Positions 8,123 to 15,381 of a DNA stretch of 18,786 bases are shown here, piece after piece. The stretch's first letter is position 1. Every line of letters begins with the position of its first letter. Under the pieces are notes generated by a model. It ran no database searches and was not told where the DNA came from. It saw only the letters and a list, made by a program, of their open reading frames with translations. The translations under genes and the position numbers were made by a program. Source of the stretch: an uncultured Flavobacteriales bacterium. GTDB lineage: Bacteria; Bacteroidota; Bacteroidia; Palsa-965. The stretch is taken from contig CAMLEF010000046.1 in assembly GCA_946478675.1 (NCBI GenBank), positions 1-18,786 on the forward strand, given 5' to 3'.

Positions 8123-8149
8123 ACTCTACTATTATTTACTAAGTAGAGT
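8123..8149 (+). terminator. Hairpin after the AT-rich pair
   Basis: An 8-bp perfect inverted repeat (ACTCTACT at 8123-8130, AGTAGAGT at 8142-8149) with an 11-nt loop begins 8 nt after the stop of the DUF4325 gene. There is no T run directly behind it, so it may be a weak terminator or a transcript-end stabiliser. Confidence 0.4.
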
Positions 8150-8229
8150 ATCGCACCTATTACCCTCTATCTCTTTTCTCACTTCTTCCTTTTTGTGAAT
8201 TCACACGAAGCACGGCGCATTCTTTGACA

Positions 8230-8237
8230 GAACTTTG
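8230..8237 (+). promoter_or_regulatory. Probable -7 element of the CUB-repeat gene
   Basis: GAACTTTG followed by CACC, one base off TAnnTTTG, ending 18 nt before the ATG at 8256. The nine bases CTTTGCACC are identical to those in the uvrA promoter. A TTTG at 8192-8195 is too far away for a normal -33. Confidence 0.35.
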
Positions 8238-8255
8238 CACCATCAAACTCTGTTT

Positions 8256-11200
8256 ATGAAAAAGTTTTTCGCCCTTATCCTTCTTCTCTTTCCGTTCGTT
8301 TTGTCGGCCCAGGTGTACAACATGAGCACGACAACCGTCTCCACCTGTTCCGGCAATTTCTATGACTCCGGCGGCAGCGCAGGCAACTACGGCAACAGCC
8401 AGAACCTGACGATGACGTTCACTTCGTCGACCAGCAGCCGGCTCAGCTTTGTCTTCAATTCGTTCGCGATTGAAACCTGTTGCGACCGGATGTACATCTA
8501 CGACGGCCCGACGACAGCTTACCCGCTGATCGGCACGTACACCTCGAACCCGGGCACGATCCTCTCGACCGGTACTTCAGTGACGTTCGTGTTTACTTCA
8601 GATGTCTCGCAAACGTATTCCGGCTGGGATGCGACGATCAGCTGTGCAGGACCGGCGCTCAGCGTTTACAATATGTCGAACACGACGGTGACGGCCTGCA
8701 GCGGCGCGTTCTACGACAACGGCGGCGCAAACGCGAATTACACGGACAACCAGGATCTCACCGAGACTTTCTGCTCCGGCACCAGCGATCACCTGCAATT
8801 CACCTTCCTGAACAACGCGTTCAATCTTTCCGTCGGCGATTCGCTTTTCGTGTACGACGGCGCGAATACGTCGGCTCCCCCGCTGGCGGTTTATGTCAAC
8901 GGTTCTTATCTCGAGAGCTTCATTTCTTCGGGCACCTGCATCACGTTCCGTTTCAAGAGCAACGCTACCGGCAATGCAATCGGCTGGGCGGGCTCGTTTC
9001 AATGCACGACAGCTTCTCCGGCGCCGAACAATTTTAGCATGAGCGCCGGTGTGCGTTACGTCTGCGACGGCGGCTTCTACGATTCGGGCGGCAGCGGCGG
9101 CAACTATTCGAACAACGAGAACCGCACTGAAACATTCACCTCCTACAACGGCAACCGCCTTTCGATGGCGTTCTCTTCGTTCAACATCGAAACGTGCTGC
9201 GACCGTTTGTACATCTACGATGGCCCGACGACGGCCTACCCGTTGATCGGCACGTACGTAACCAACCCGGGAACGATCACCTCGACCGGTTCTTCGCTGA
9301 CGTTTGTGTTCACTTCGGATAACGGCAACAGCTATGCCGGATGGGGCGCAACGATCAGCTGCTCGACACCGGTACTGACGGTGTACAACATGACGAACAC
9401 GACGGTGACGGCCTGCAGCGGTGCATTCTTCGACAACGGCGGATCGCACGCGAATTACAGCGACAACCTGGATATCACGGAAACGTTTTGCTCCGGCACC
9501 AGCGATCACCTGCAGTTTACGTTCCTCAATAACGCTTTCAACATCGCATACGGCGACTCGCTGTTCGTTTACGACGGTGCGAATACTTCTGCTCCCCCGC
9601 TGGCGATTTACGTGTACGGTTCGTATCTCGAAGATTTTATTTCCTCCGGCACTTGCATCACGTTCCGTTTCAAAAGCAATGCGACCGGCAACGCGATCGG
9701 CTGGGCCGGTTCGTTCCAGTGCACGACGGCATCTCCGTCTCCGACCAGCTTCAGCATGAGCGCCGGTGTGCGTTACGTGTGCGACGGCGGCTTCTACGAT
9801 TCGGGCGGCAGCGGCGGCAACTACTCGAACAACGAGAACCGTATCGAGACGTTTACCTCTTACAACGGCAACCGCATCACGATGAACTTCTCTTCGTTCA
9901 ACATTGAAACCTGCTGCGACCGTTTGTACATCTACGACGGCCCGACGACGGCGTACCCGCTGATCGGAACGTACACGTCGAATCCCGGAATCATCATTTC
10001 CACCGGTTCTTCGCTGACGTTCCAGTTCACTTCCGATAACGGCAACAGCTACTCAGGCTGGGGTGCGACGATCAGCTGCTCGACGCCGGTGCTCACCGTG
10101 TACAACATGACGAACACGACGGTGACGGCCTGCAGCGGCGCGTTCTTCGACAACGGCGGCTCTCATGCGAACTACGGCGACAACCTCGATATCGTCGAGA
10201 CGTTCTGTTCGGGAACGAGTGATCATTTGCAATTCAGCTTCCTCAACAATGCGTTCAACCTCGCTTACGGCGATACGCTTTTTGTTTACGACGGCAGCAG
10301 CATTTCCGCACCGCCGCTGGCGACGTACGTGATCGGTTCGTATCTCGAGACGTTCATTTCATCCGGCACCTGCGTCACGTTCCGATTCAAGAGCAACGCT
10401 TCGGGCAATGCCATCGGCTGGGCGGGTTCTTTCCAATGCACGACTTCGGCGCCGGCACCGAACAGCTTCGGCATGAGCGGCGGCGTACGTTACGTGTGCG
10501 ACGGTTATTTCTATGATTCCGGCGGCAGCGGCGGTAACTATTCGAACAACGAGAACCGCACGGAAACATTCACCTCGTACAACGGCAACCGCATCTCGAT
10601 GAACTTCTCCGCGTTCAACATCGAAACGTGCTGCGAACGTCTTTACATCTACGACGGCCCGTCGACTTCTTATCCGCTGATCGGCACGTACACCTGGAAC
10701 CCGGGCGTCATCACGTCTACCGGTTCTTCGCTGACGTTCCAGTTCACCTCCGACGGCAGCAATACGTATTCCGGCTGGGCTGCAGCCATTTCCTGCTCGA
10801 CGCCGGTGCTCCCGGTTTATACGATGAGCAGCGGAACGGTGACGGTTTGCGACGGTGTGTTCTATGACAACGGCGGCCCCACAGCGAGCTATCCGAATAA
10901 CGAGAACCGCGTCATGACATTTACTTCTGCGAGCGGGCAATACCTGAAATTCGATTTCAACCCGAACCATTTCAATATCGTGACGGGTGACTCGCTCTTC
11001 GTTTACGATGGCGCTTCTACTTCAGCTCCGTTGTTTGCAGTATTGACGGGCGGCACTTCGCCGGGATCGCTCACATCAAATACGAGCAGCTTCACGTTCC
11101 GTTTCAAGAGCAACGCTTCTTCAGTGAACGTAGGCTGGCAGGCGGTGATCAGCTGCGTCAGCGCACCGGACAACAACCCGGTGATCAACATGTCGGCCGG

Positions 11201-13301
11201 CATTCGTTACACCTGCGGCGGCACGTTCTACGATGCGGGCGGTTCAGGAAACAATTACCCGGATAACGATTACCGCACGATGACGTTCTATTCCAACAGC
11301 GGCTGCGGCATTCGTTTCGCGTTTAATTATTTCAACACCGAATCGTGCTGCGACATGCTTTACGTTTACGACGGCCCGAGCACTGCTTCGCCGCTCCTGG
11401 CCACGCTCGCAGGCTCCGGCGCACCGGTAGTTCAGTCGACCGGCAACGTGCTCACCTTCCGTTTTGCTTCGGACGGTTCGCAAACCTACAGCGGCTGGAG
11501 CGCTACAATTTCCTGCCCGAGCCAGCCGCTGGCCACTGTTGCAGCAAACGGCCCGACAACGATCTGCAGCGGCGACACCGTTATTCTCACCGCAGCGCCG
11601 AACACGAGCTATCTCTGGAACACCGGCGCTACGACACAAAGCATCGCGGTTACGACCAGCGGTTCGTATTGGGTAACGGTGTGGAACGCTTCCAACTGCA
11701 CGGCCACGTCAACGATCACTTCCGTTACGGTGAACCCGGCTCCTGCTCCGGCGATCACGGCGAGCGGCCCGTCGACGTTCTGCCAGGGCGGCAACGTTAC
11801 GCTGACGGCTTCGGGTGGTAACACGTACCTGTGGAGCAACAACAGCACGTCGAACGCGATCACCGTTTCGCAGGGCGGCAACTATACGGTAACTGCGACC
11901 GGCGCAAACGGCTGCACGGGGACTTCTGCTCCGTTTGCCGTAACGGTGAACCCGACGCCGACGCCTGTGATTTCCGCATCCGGTCCGCTGAGCATTTGCA
12001 GCAGCGATAACGTAACGCTGTCCACCAGCGGAGGCGGCACGTATCTGTGGAGCAACAACGCGACAACGTCTTCCATCACCGTCAACCAATCCGGCACGTA
12101 CGGCGTGGATGTGACGAACAGCTTCGGCTGCACGGGAAGCGCAACGCCGGTAACCGTAACCGTGAATACGATTCCAGTTGCTACTGCTACTGCAAATGGC
12201 CCGACGACGTTCTGCCAGGGCGGCAGCGTACAGCTTACCGCAAGCGGCGGCAGCAACTATATGTGGAGCAACAACAGCACCGGCAGCACGCTCAACGTGA
12301 CGCAAAGCGGCAACTACTACGTGATCGCAGCGAATGGCGGTTGCACGGATACGTCTGCAGTCATCAGCGTAACTGTGAATCCTTCTCCGTCGCCGGTGAT
12401 CAGCGCTTCCGGTCCGCTCACGTTCTGCACGGGCGGCAGCGTAACGCTTTCGACGAGCGGCGGCACGTATCTCTGGAGCAATAACGCAACAACGTCTTCG
12501 ATCACCGTCAATCAATCCGGAACGTACGGCGTCGATGTGACGAACGGTTTCGGTTGTACGACAGCCGCAACGCCGGTAACGGTGAACGTGCTTGCATTGC
12601 CGAACGCCACGATCGCAGCCGGCGGTCCGACAACGTTCTGCCAGGGCGATAACGTGCTGCTCACGGCGAACGGCGGCAGCAGCTACACGTGGAGCAACAA
12701 CAGCGCGGGCAGCACATTGCTCGTAACGCAGAACGGCACGTATTACGTGATTGCATCCAACGGCAGCTGCGTTGATACATCATCTTCCGTCACGGTGAAC
12801 GTGCTTCCGCTTCCGACGGTCACGCTCATGCTCGCACAGGACACGTTCTGCGCGAACGCACAAACGGCCACGCTCTCTGGCGGAACACCTGCAGGCGGAA
12901 CGTATTCCGGTCCCGGCGTGAGCGGCGGACAATTTACTCCGGCTATCGCAGGCGTAGGCACGCACACGATCACCTACAGCTACACCGATGGAAACGGATG
13001 CAGCAATATGTCGACGCAGAATATTGTCGTGGATGTTTGCAGCGGTGTGGAAAGCGTTTCAGCGGCAGGCGATTTCTCCGCTTACCCGAATCCTGCAACC
13101 GACCAGGTGCTCGTGCGTTTCGGCAACAGCAATTCGTTTACTGAAATCCGTTTGCTGGATGTGACCGGACGCGTGCTGCAGGAATGGAGCACCGAAGGAC
13201 AATCGCAGCTCACGCTTTCCCTGCGTGCATTCCCGGCGGGTGTGTACGTGCTGCAGGCGAACGGCGCACAGGTGGAAACGATCCGTATCGTCAAAGAGTA
13301 A
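8256..13301 (+). CDS. Giant secreted CUB/Ig-repeat protein with T9SS sorting domain
   Basis: 1681 aa from the ATG at 8256; an in-frame TTG at 8235 lies inside the -7 element and is rejected. Residues 1-19 are a signal peptide ending VLSAQ. Residues 20-1092 are nine CUB-like domains in two alternating types. Type A (117 aa; domains 1,3,5,7,9) carries FYDSGG and ETCCDRLYIYDG; type B (122 aa; domains 2,4,6,8) carries FNLSVGDSLFVYDG and GWAGSFQC. Acidic residues near the YDG motif suggest calcium-binding CUBs. From about 1093 come six Ig-like repeats of 71-72 aa (GPTTFCQGG, YLWSNN, GTYYV, TVTVNP). One further domain (GGTPAGGTYSGPGVSGGQFT) follows, then a T9SS type A domain from about residue 1603 (AYPNPATDQVLV, GVYVLQANG, IRIVKE). 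It is expected to be a cell-surface or released adhesin; no enzyme domain is visible. A terminator-like hairpin follows. Confidence 0.93.
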   Translation: MKKFFALILLLFPFVLSAQVYNMSTTTVSTCSGNFYDSGGSAGNYGNSQNLTMTFTSSTSSRLSFVFNSFAIETCCDRMYIYDGPTTAYPLIGTYTSNPGTILSTGTSVTFVFTSDVSQTYSGWDATISCAGPALSVYNMSNTTVTACSGAFYDNGGANANYTDNQDLTETFCSGTSDHLQFTFLNNAFNLSVGDSLFVYDGANTSAPPLAVYVNGSYLESFISSGTCITFRFKSNATGNAIGWAGSFQCTTASPAPNNFSMSAGVRYVCDGGFYDSGGSGGNYSNNENRTETFTSYNGNRLSMAFSSFNIETCCDRLYIYDGPTTAYPLIGTYVTNPGTITSTGSSLTFVFTSDNGNSYAGWGATISCSTPVLTVYNMTNTTVTACSGAFFDNGGSHANYSDNLDITETFCSGTSDHLQFTFLNNAFNIAYGDSLFVYDGANTSAPPLAIYVYGSYLEDFISSGTCITFRFKSNATGNAIGWAGSFQCTTASPSPTSFSMSAGVRYVCDGGFYDSGGSGGNYSNNENRIETFTSYNGNRITMNFSSFNIETCCDRLYIYDGPTTAYPLIGTYTSNPGIIISTGSSLTFQFTSDNGNSYSGWGATISCSTPVLTVYNMTNTTVTACSGAFFDNGGSHANYGDNLDIVETFCSGTSDHLQFSFLNNAFNLAYGDTLFVYDGSSISAPPLATYVIGSYLETFISSGTCVTFRFKSNASGNAIGWAGSFQCTTSAPAPNSFGMSGGVRYVCDGYFYDSGGSGGNYSNNENRTETFTSYNGNRISMNFSAFNIETCCERLYIYDGPSTSYPLIGTYTWNPGVITSTGSSLTFQFTSDGSNTYSGWAAAISCSTPVLPVYTMSSGTVTVCDGVFYDNGGPTASYPNNENRVMTFTSASGQYLKFDFNPNHFNIVTGDSLFVYDGASTSAPLFAVLTGGTSPGSLTSNTSSFTFRFKSNASSVNVGWQAVISCVSAPDNNPVINMSAGIRYTCGGTFYDAGGSGNNYPDNDYRTMTFYSNSGCGIRFAFNYFNTESCCDMLYVYDGPSTASPLLATLAGSGAPVVQSTGNVLTFRFASDGSQTYSGWSATISCPSQPLATVAANGPTTICSGDTVILTAAPNTSYLWNTGATTQSIAVTTSGSYWVTVWNASNCTATSTITSVTVNPAPAPAITASGPSTFCQGGNVTLTASGGNTYLWSNNSTSNAITVSQGGNYTVTATGANGCTGTSAPFAVTVNPTPTPVISASGPLSICSSDNVTLSTSGGGTYLWSNNATTSSITVNQSGTYGVDVTNSFGCTGSATPVTVTVNTIPVATATANGPTTFCQGGSVQLTASGGSNYMWSNNSTGSTLNVTQSGNYYVIAANGGCTDTSAVISVTVNPSPSPVISASGPLTFCTGGSVTLSTSGGTYLWSNNATTSSITVNQSGTYGVDVTNGFGCTTAATPVTVNVLALPNATIAAGGPTTFCQGDNVLLTANGGSSYTWSNNSAGSTLLVTQNGTYYVIASNGSCVDTSSSVTVNVLPLPTVTLMLAQDTFCANAQTATLSGGTPAGGTYSGPGVSGGQFTPAIAGVGTHTITYSYTDGNGCSNMSTQNIVVDVCSGVESVSAAGDFSAYPNPATDQVLVRFGNSNSFTEIRLLDVTGRVLQEWSTEGQSQLTLSLRAFPAGVYVLQANGAQVETIRIVKE
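8313..11531 (+). repeat. 717-bp tandem repeat encoding paired CUB domains (4.5 copies)
   Basis: Type A domains start at 8313, 9030, 9747, 10464 and 11181; type B domains start at 8664, 9381, 10098 and 10815. Every interval between like domains is exactly 717 bp (239 codons). The 20-mer ACGGTGACGGCCTGCAGCGG recurs unchanged at 8685, 9402 and 10119. The unit that duplicated is therefore the A+B pair, and the central copies are the most alike. The outer copies (first, eighth and ninth domains) are more diverged. Confidence 0.95.
11532..12818 (+). repeat. Six tandem Ig-like repeats (about 216 bp each)
   Basis: The Gly-Pro marker codons of each unit fall at 11550, 11766, 11982, 12198, 12411 and 12624, giving intervals of 216, 216, 216, 213 and 213 bp. 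Each unit has a paired Cys (TFCQGG ... GCT), a YLWSNN or YTWSNN strand and a TVNP-type linker. Units 3 and 5 share the run TSSITVNQSGTYGVDVTN, pointing to duplication of a two-unit block. Confidence 0.85.
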
Positions 13302-13320
13302 AAAAGAGTTGGGAGTTAGG

Positions 13321-13371
13321 AGTCGGGAGTTTGGAGTATGTTCTACTACTTCGAACTCCCGACTTATTTTT
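13321..13371. terminator. Bidirectional terminator built from GGGAGTT words
   Basis: An 11-bp stem (AGTCGGGAGTT at 13321-13331, complement at 13354-13364) with a 22-nt loop, followed by TATTTTTT. It sits between convergent genes and touches the stop codon of the minus-strand TPR gene. The left arm lies in a run of imperfect words (GGGAGTTA, GGAGTC, GGGAGTTT, GGAGTA) starting near 13311, so the terminator is also a member of the intergenic word-repeat class. Confidence 0.6.
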
Positions 13372-13786
13372 TAGTGATGCGGGCTAAGCCGTTTTGAATG
13401 CCGCTGCGGATGAGATTGCCGTAGCCGTCGGTCGGAAGATATTTTTCAAAAGCCGCTGCGAGGCGATAGTTGTTTTCGGCCTGCACAAGATCGCCGAGGT
13501 CTTCGTGGCATTTGCCGATGTTGAGGTACAGCGACGGCAATACGGATTTGCTTTCTTCGCCGGGAACCTGCAACGCATGCAGCAGCGCCGTGCGGTCCCA
13601 GTTCAATTTCTCTTCCACCGATTGCTGTTGTCGCGCGAGGTAATGCGCAGCAATGAATTTCTCTTTGTCGGTGGACGCGATCTCCCAGGCTTCCTGAAAC
13701 AACGCCAATGCTTCTTCGCGGTTGCCTTCGCGGTTCATGCCTTCCGCGCAAAGCTGAACGACCTTATTGTTGTTGTCGAATTCCAT
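13364..13786 (-). CDS. Tetratricopeptide-repeat protein
   Basis: 140 aa, soluble, no signal peptide. TPR-like helix pairs are visible at about residues 7-36 (VVQLCAEGMNREGNREEALALFQEAWEIA) and 84-113 (PSLYLNIGKCHEDLGDLVQAENNYRLAA). A conserved stretch, DKEKFIAAHYLARQQ, lies between them. I recognise it as a family common in Bacteroidota that is often labelled 'rRNA adenine methyltransferase' in databases; no methyltransferase motif is present, so that name should not be propagated. The likely role is as a protein-protein scaffold in the cytoplasm. It is divergent from the Imm32-like gene with only 26 nt between the two starts, so the two share one short promoter region. It converges on the giant CUB gene. 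Confidence 0.85.
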   Translation of the reverse strand: MEFDNNNKVVQLCAEGMNREGNREEALALFQEAWEIASTDKEKFIAAHYLARQQQSVEEKLNWDRTALLHALQVPGEESKSVLPSLYLNIGKCHEDLGDLVQAENNYRLAAAFEKYLPTDGYGNLIRSGIQNGLARITKK

Positions 13787-13812
13787 GGTTGATCTTCCCT
13801 ACATTTACGCTG

Positions 13813-14073
13813 ATGAAAGTTACAATTGATCTTCCAGAATGCAATGCGTCGACAGGATTCCGGTATAAATGGGAGAAGGATTTTCAAATTCGTGTTGACC
13901 ATTCTGAAAACGAAATCGTCATTTCCGCCAACAAGGAAGGGTTGATTTCTCTTGCGAACCACCTGCTGCTCCTTTCGCAGGAAAATTTTTCAGAAGGTTT
14001 TCATCTCCATCTCGACGATACGAATTCGCTGGAAGAAAATTCCGTTCCGCTTGTCATTCAAAAGCTTCGTTAG
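13813..14073 (+). CDS. Imm32-like small protein
   Basis: 86 aa from the ATG at 13813. The frame is open upstream to 13708, but that part lies on the coding strand opposite the TPR gene and looks like shadow sequence. The core ISANKEGLISLANHLLLLSQ followed by GFHLHLDDTNSLEENS and a closing VIQKL strand resembles proteins annotated as Imm32-family immunity proteins. That family was defined next to polymorphic toxins, but stand-alone members are frequent and their function is not established. No toxin gene is adjacent here. TACATTTA at 13800-13807 is one base off the -7 consensus and ends 5 nt before the ATG. Family identification is from memory of the motif and is moderate. Confidence 0.65.
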   Translation: MKVTIDLPECNASTGFRYKWEKDFQIRVDHSENEIVISANKEGLISLANHLLLLSQENFSEGFHLHLDDTNSLEENSVPLVIQKLR

Positions 14074-14293
14074 CACGACAAACCCTGCGGCAACAAATTC
14101 CCCAACTCCTTCAAACACGTAACTTCACCCCGAATTTTACGTATAACTGAACAAGCCCAATCGGCTCATCGTCAAGGAATACACGTTATGTAAGCGCAAT
14201 ACTTTCCAAAGATCAAGAGAACGGCCTGCTGTTTGCTTCTCCCCACACATGCAGGTGAAAGATTTACCCAACTACCCTACCCCATTTCATTTT

Positions 14294-15001
14294 ATGACCA
14301 ACGAAGAAAAAATCCGTCGTGCGTTTGCTGAAAAAGACTGGAGTGAAATCAAAGCCGGCGATTCCTGGCAGATCTTCAAGATCATGTCCGAGTTCGTAGA
14401 AGGTTTTGAAAAGATGCAGAAGATCGGCCCCTGCGTTTCGATCTTCGGTTCCGCCCGCACGAAACCCGAGAACAAATATTTCCAGCTCGCAGAAGAGATT
14501 GCGTTAAAGCTCACGAAAGAAGGTTACGGCGTCATCACCGGCGGCGGCCCCGGCATCATGGAAGCGGCCAACAAAGGCGCGAAAGCCGGCAAAGGAAAAT
14601 CCGTCGGCCTCAACATCCGCCTGCCCTTCGAGCAATCGTCGAACCCGTTCGTCGACAACGACAAGAACATCAACTTCGATTACTTCTTCGTGCGCAAAAC
14701 GATCTTCCTGAAATATTCACAGGGATTCGTCGCCATGCCCGGCGGCTTCGGAACGCTCGACGAACTCTTCGAAGCATTGACGCTGGTGCAGACGTCCAAG
14801 ATCGCGCACTTCCCTGTCGTATTGGTCGGCTCCGACTACTGGGGCGGCCTGCTCGACTGGATCAAAAAGACGATGCTCGAAAAAGAGCACAATGTCAATC
14901 CCGATGACCTGCAACTCTTCCACGTCGTGGATACCGCCGATGACGCCGTTCGGATCATCAACGATTTCTATTCGCGCTATTTGCTGAAGCCGAACTTCTG
15001 A
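14294..15001 (+). CDS. LOG-family nucleotide phosphoribohydrolase-like protein
   Basis: 235 aa from the ATG at 14294. A second in-frame ATG at 14249 would add 15 residues (MQVKDLPNYPTPFHF). The relatives I recall begin near EKIRRAFAEKDW, so 14294 is preferred. The LOG signatures are intact: GGGPGIMEAAN (83-93) and PGGFGTLDE (149-157), with the Rossmann start IFGSARTKPENKY. Characterised LOG proteins cleave cytokinin riboside 5'-monophosphates or AMP to release the free base. In bacteria that make no cytokinin the physiological substrate is uncertain, so this is best read as a purine nucleotide phosphoribohydrolase. It is cytoplasmic and apparently monocistronic, with a terminator 60 nt downstream. 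No convincing -7 element was found; TTTGC at 14231-14235 is the nearest match. Confidence 0.9.
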   Translation: MTNEEKIRRAFAEKDWSEIKAGDSWQIFKIMSEFVEGFEKMQKIGPCVSIFGSARTKPENKYFQLAEEIALKLTKEGYGVITGGGPGIMEAANKGAKAGKGKSVGLNIRLPFEQSSNPFVDNDKNINFDYFFVRKTIFLKYSQGFVAMPGGFGTLDELFEALTLVQTSKIAHFPVVLVGSDYWGGLLDWIKKTMLEKEHNVNPDDLQLFHVVDTADDAVRIINDFYSRYLLKPNF

Positions 15002-15005
15002 GCGA

Positions 15006-15235
15006 GTTGCGAGGTTGCGTGGTTCGTGTTGCGAGGGATTGAAATCCGAAAAACTGTATTCATCCCGGGGATTAAGTTCTCCGGGATTTCTTTTTTCCTT
15101 GCACCTCCGCAACACGCAACCCCGCAACGCATCCTATTGCGAAATCCTCTTTCAACACCACACTGTTAACAACCACATCCCGCAACCACCTCCATTTCAC
15201 ATCGCCGCAACATCCCCGCAACACCAGCAACGACG
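15006..15235. repeat. GTTGCG/CCGCAAC word cluster in the 380-nt gap after the LOG gene
   Basis: The gap 15002-15381 holds no gene. Words of the GTTGCGAG/GTTGCGTG type run from 15006 to 15037. Their complements (CCGCAACAC, GCAACCCCGCAACGC) lie at 15106-15130, so the two arms enclose the LOG terminator in a nested inverted repeat. Further CCGCAAC words appear at 15179-15185, 15213-15219, 15222-15228 and nearby, ending about 15235. The remaining 15236-15381 is leader DNA for the barrel gene, including a -7 element. Confidence 0.6.
15062..15096 (+). terminator. Rho-independent terminator of the LOG gene
   Basis: A 10-bp stem with one G-U pair (ATCCCGGGGA at 15062-15071 with TCTCCGGGAT at 15078-15087), a 6-nt loop, then TTCTTTTTT. 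It lies 60 nt after the LOG stop. Confidence 0.85.
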
Positions 15236-15325
15236 CGGCTTTCAGCACCTTGCTACGCAGCACCATTAACAAATTCATGTTTGTAAGTACGACTGCACCT
15301 TACTAAGTACACTTCGCGCTTCGGA

Positions 15326-15333
15326 TAGTTTTG
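15326..15333 (+). promoter_or_regulatory. Candidate -7 element of the barrel/SPOR cluster
   Basis: TAGTTTTG matches TAnnTTTG and lies 48 nt before the ATG at 15382. No -33 TTTG sits at the right distance. A 10-bp palindrome, GCGGATCCGC (15364-15373), lies in the leader just before the start. Confidence 0.35.
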
Positions 15334-15381
15334 TTCTGATCCGATCTGAGAACCAGTGGGGACGCGGATCCGCCAAAACCC

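Larger units (their letters stand above)
6409..8255. other. AT-rich island of probable foreign origin
   Basis: Base composition changes abruptly at the uvrA stop. Two sampled 60-nt lines here (6601-6660 and 7441-7500) contain 22 and 21 G+C, against 37 in a uvrA line (5761-5820). Codon choice shifts to A/T-ending codons. High GC returns at the start of the CUB gene. I saw no integrase, transposase, tRNA or flanking direct repeat, so the mode of acquisition is not visible. Confidence 0.75.

Noticed and set aside
6409..8255. Prophage remnant or insertion sequence
   Set aside because: Despite the low GC there is no transposase, integrase, phage structural gene, terminal inverted repeat or target duplication visible.
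8313..12818. CRISPR-like or satellite array
   Set aside because: The periodicity is coding, keeps frame and follows CUB and Ig domain boundaries. There are no short identical repeats with unique spacers.
13708..13812. Upstream start for the Imm32-like gene
   Set aside because: The 35 extra residues are Cys/Arg-rich and lie antisense to the start of the TPR gene; the ATG at 13813 begins the conserved part.
15015..15269. 84-residue plus-strand frame in the gap after the LOG gene
   Set aside because: It is made of the GTTGCG/CCGCAAC word repeats and the terminator, with no start signal or protein-like composition.
15364..15373. GCGGATCCGC palindrome as an operator
   Set aside because: A single 10-bp palindrome with no second copy in the window is within chance expectation for GC-rich DNA, so it is noted only in the promoter entry.
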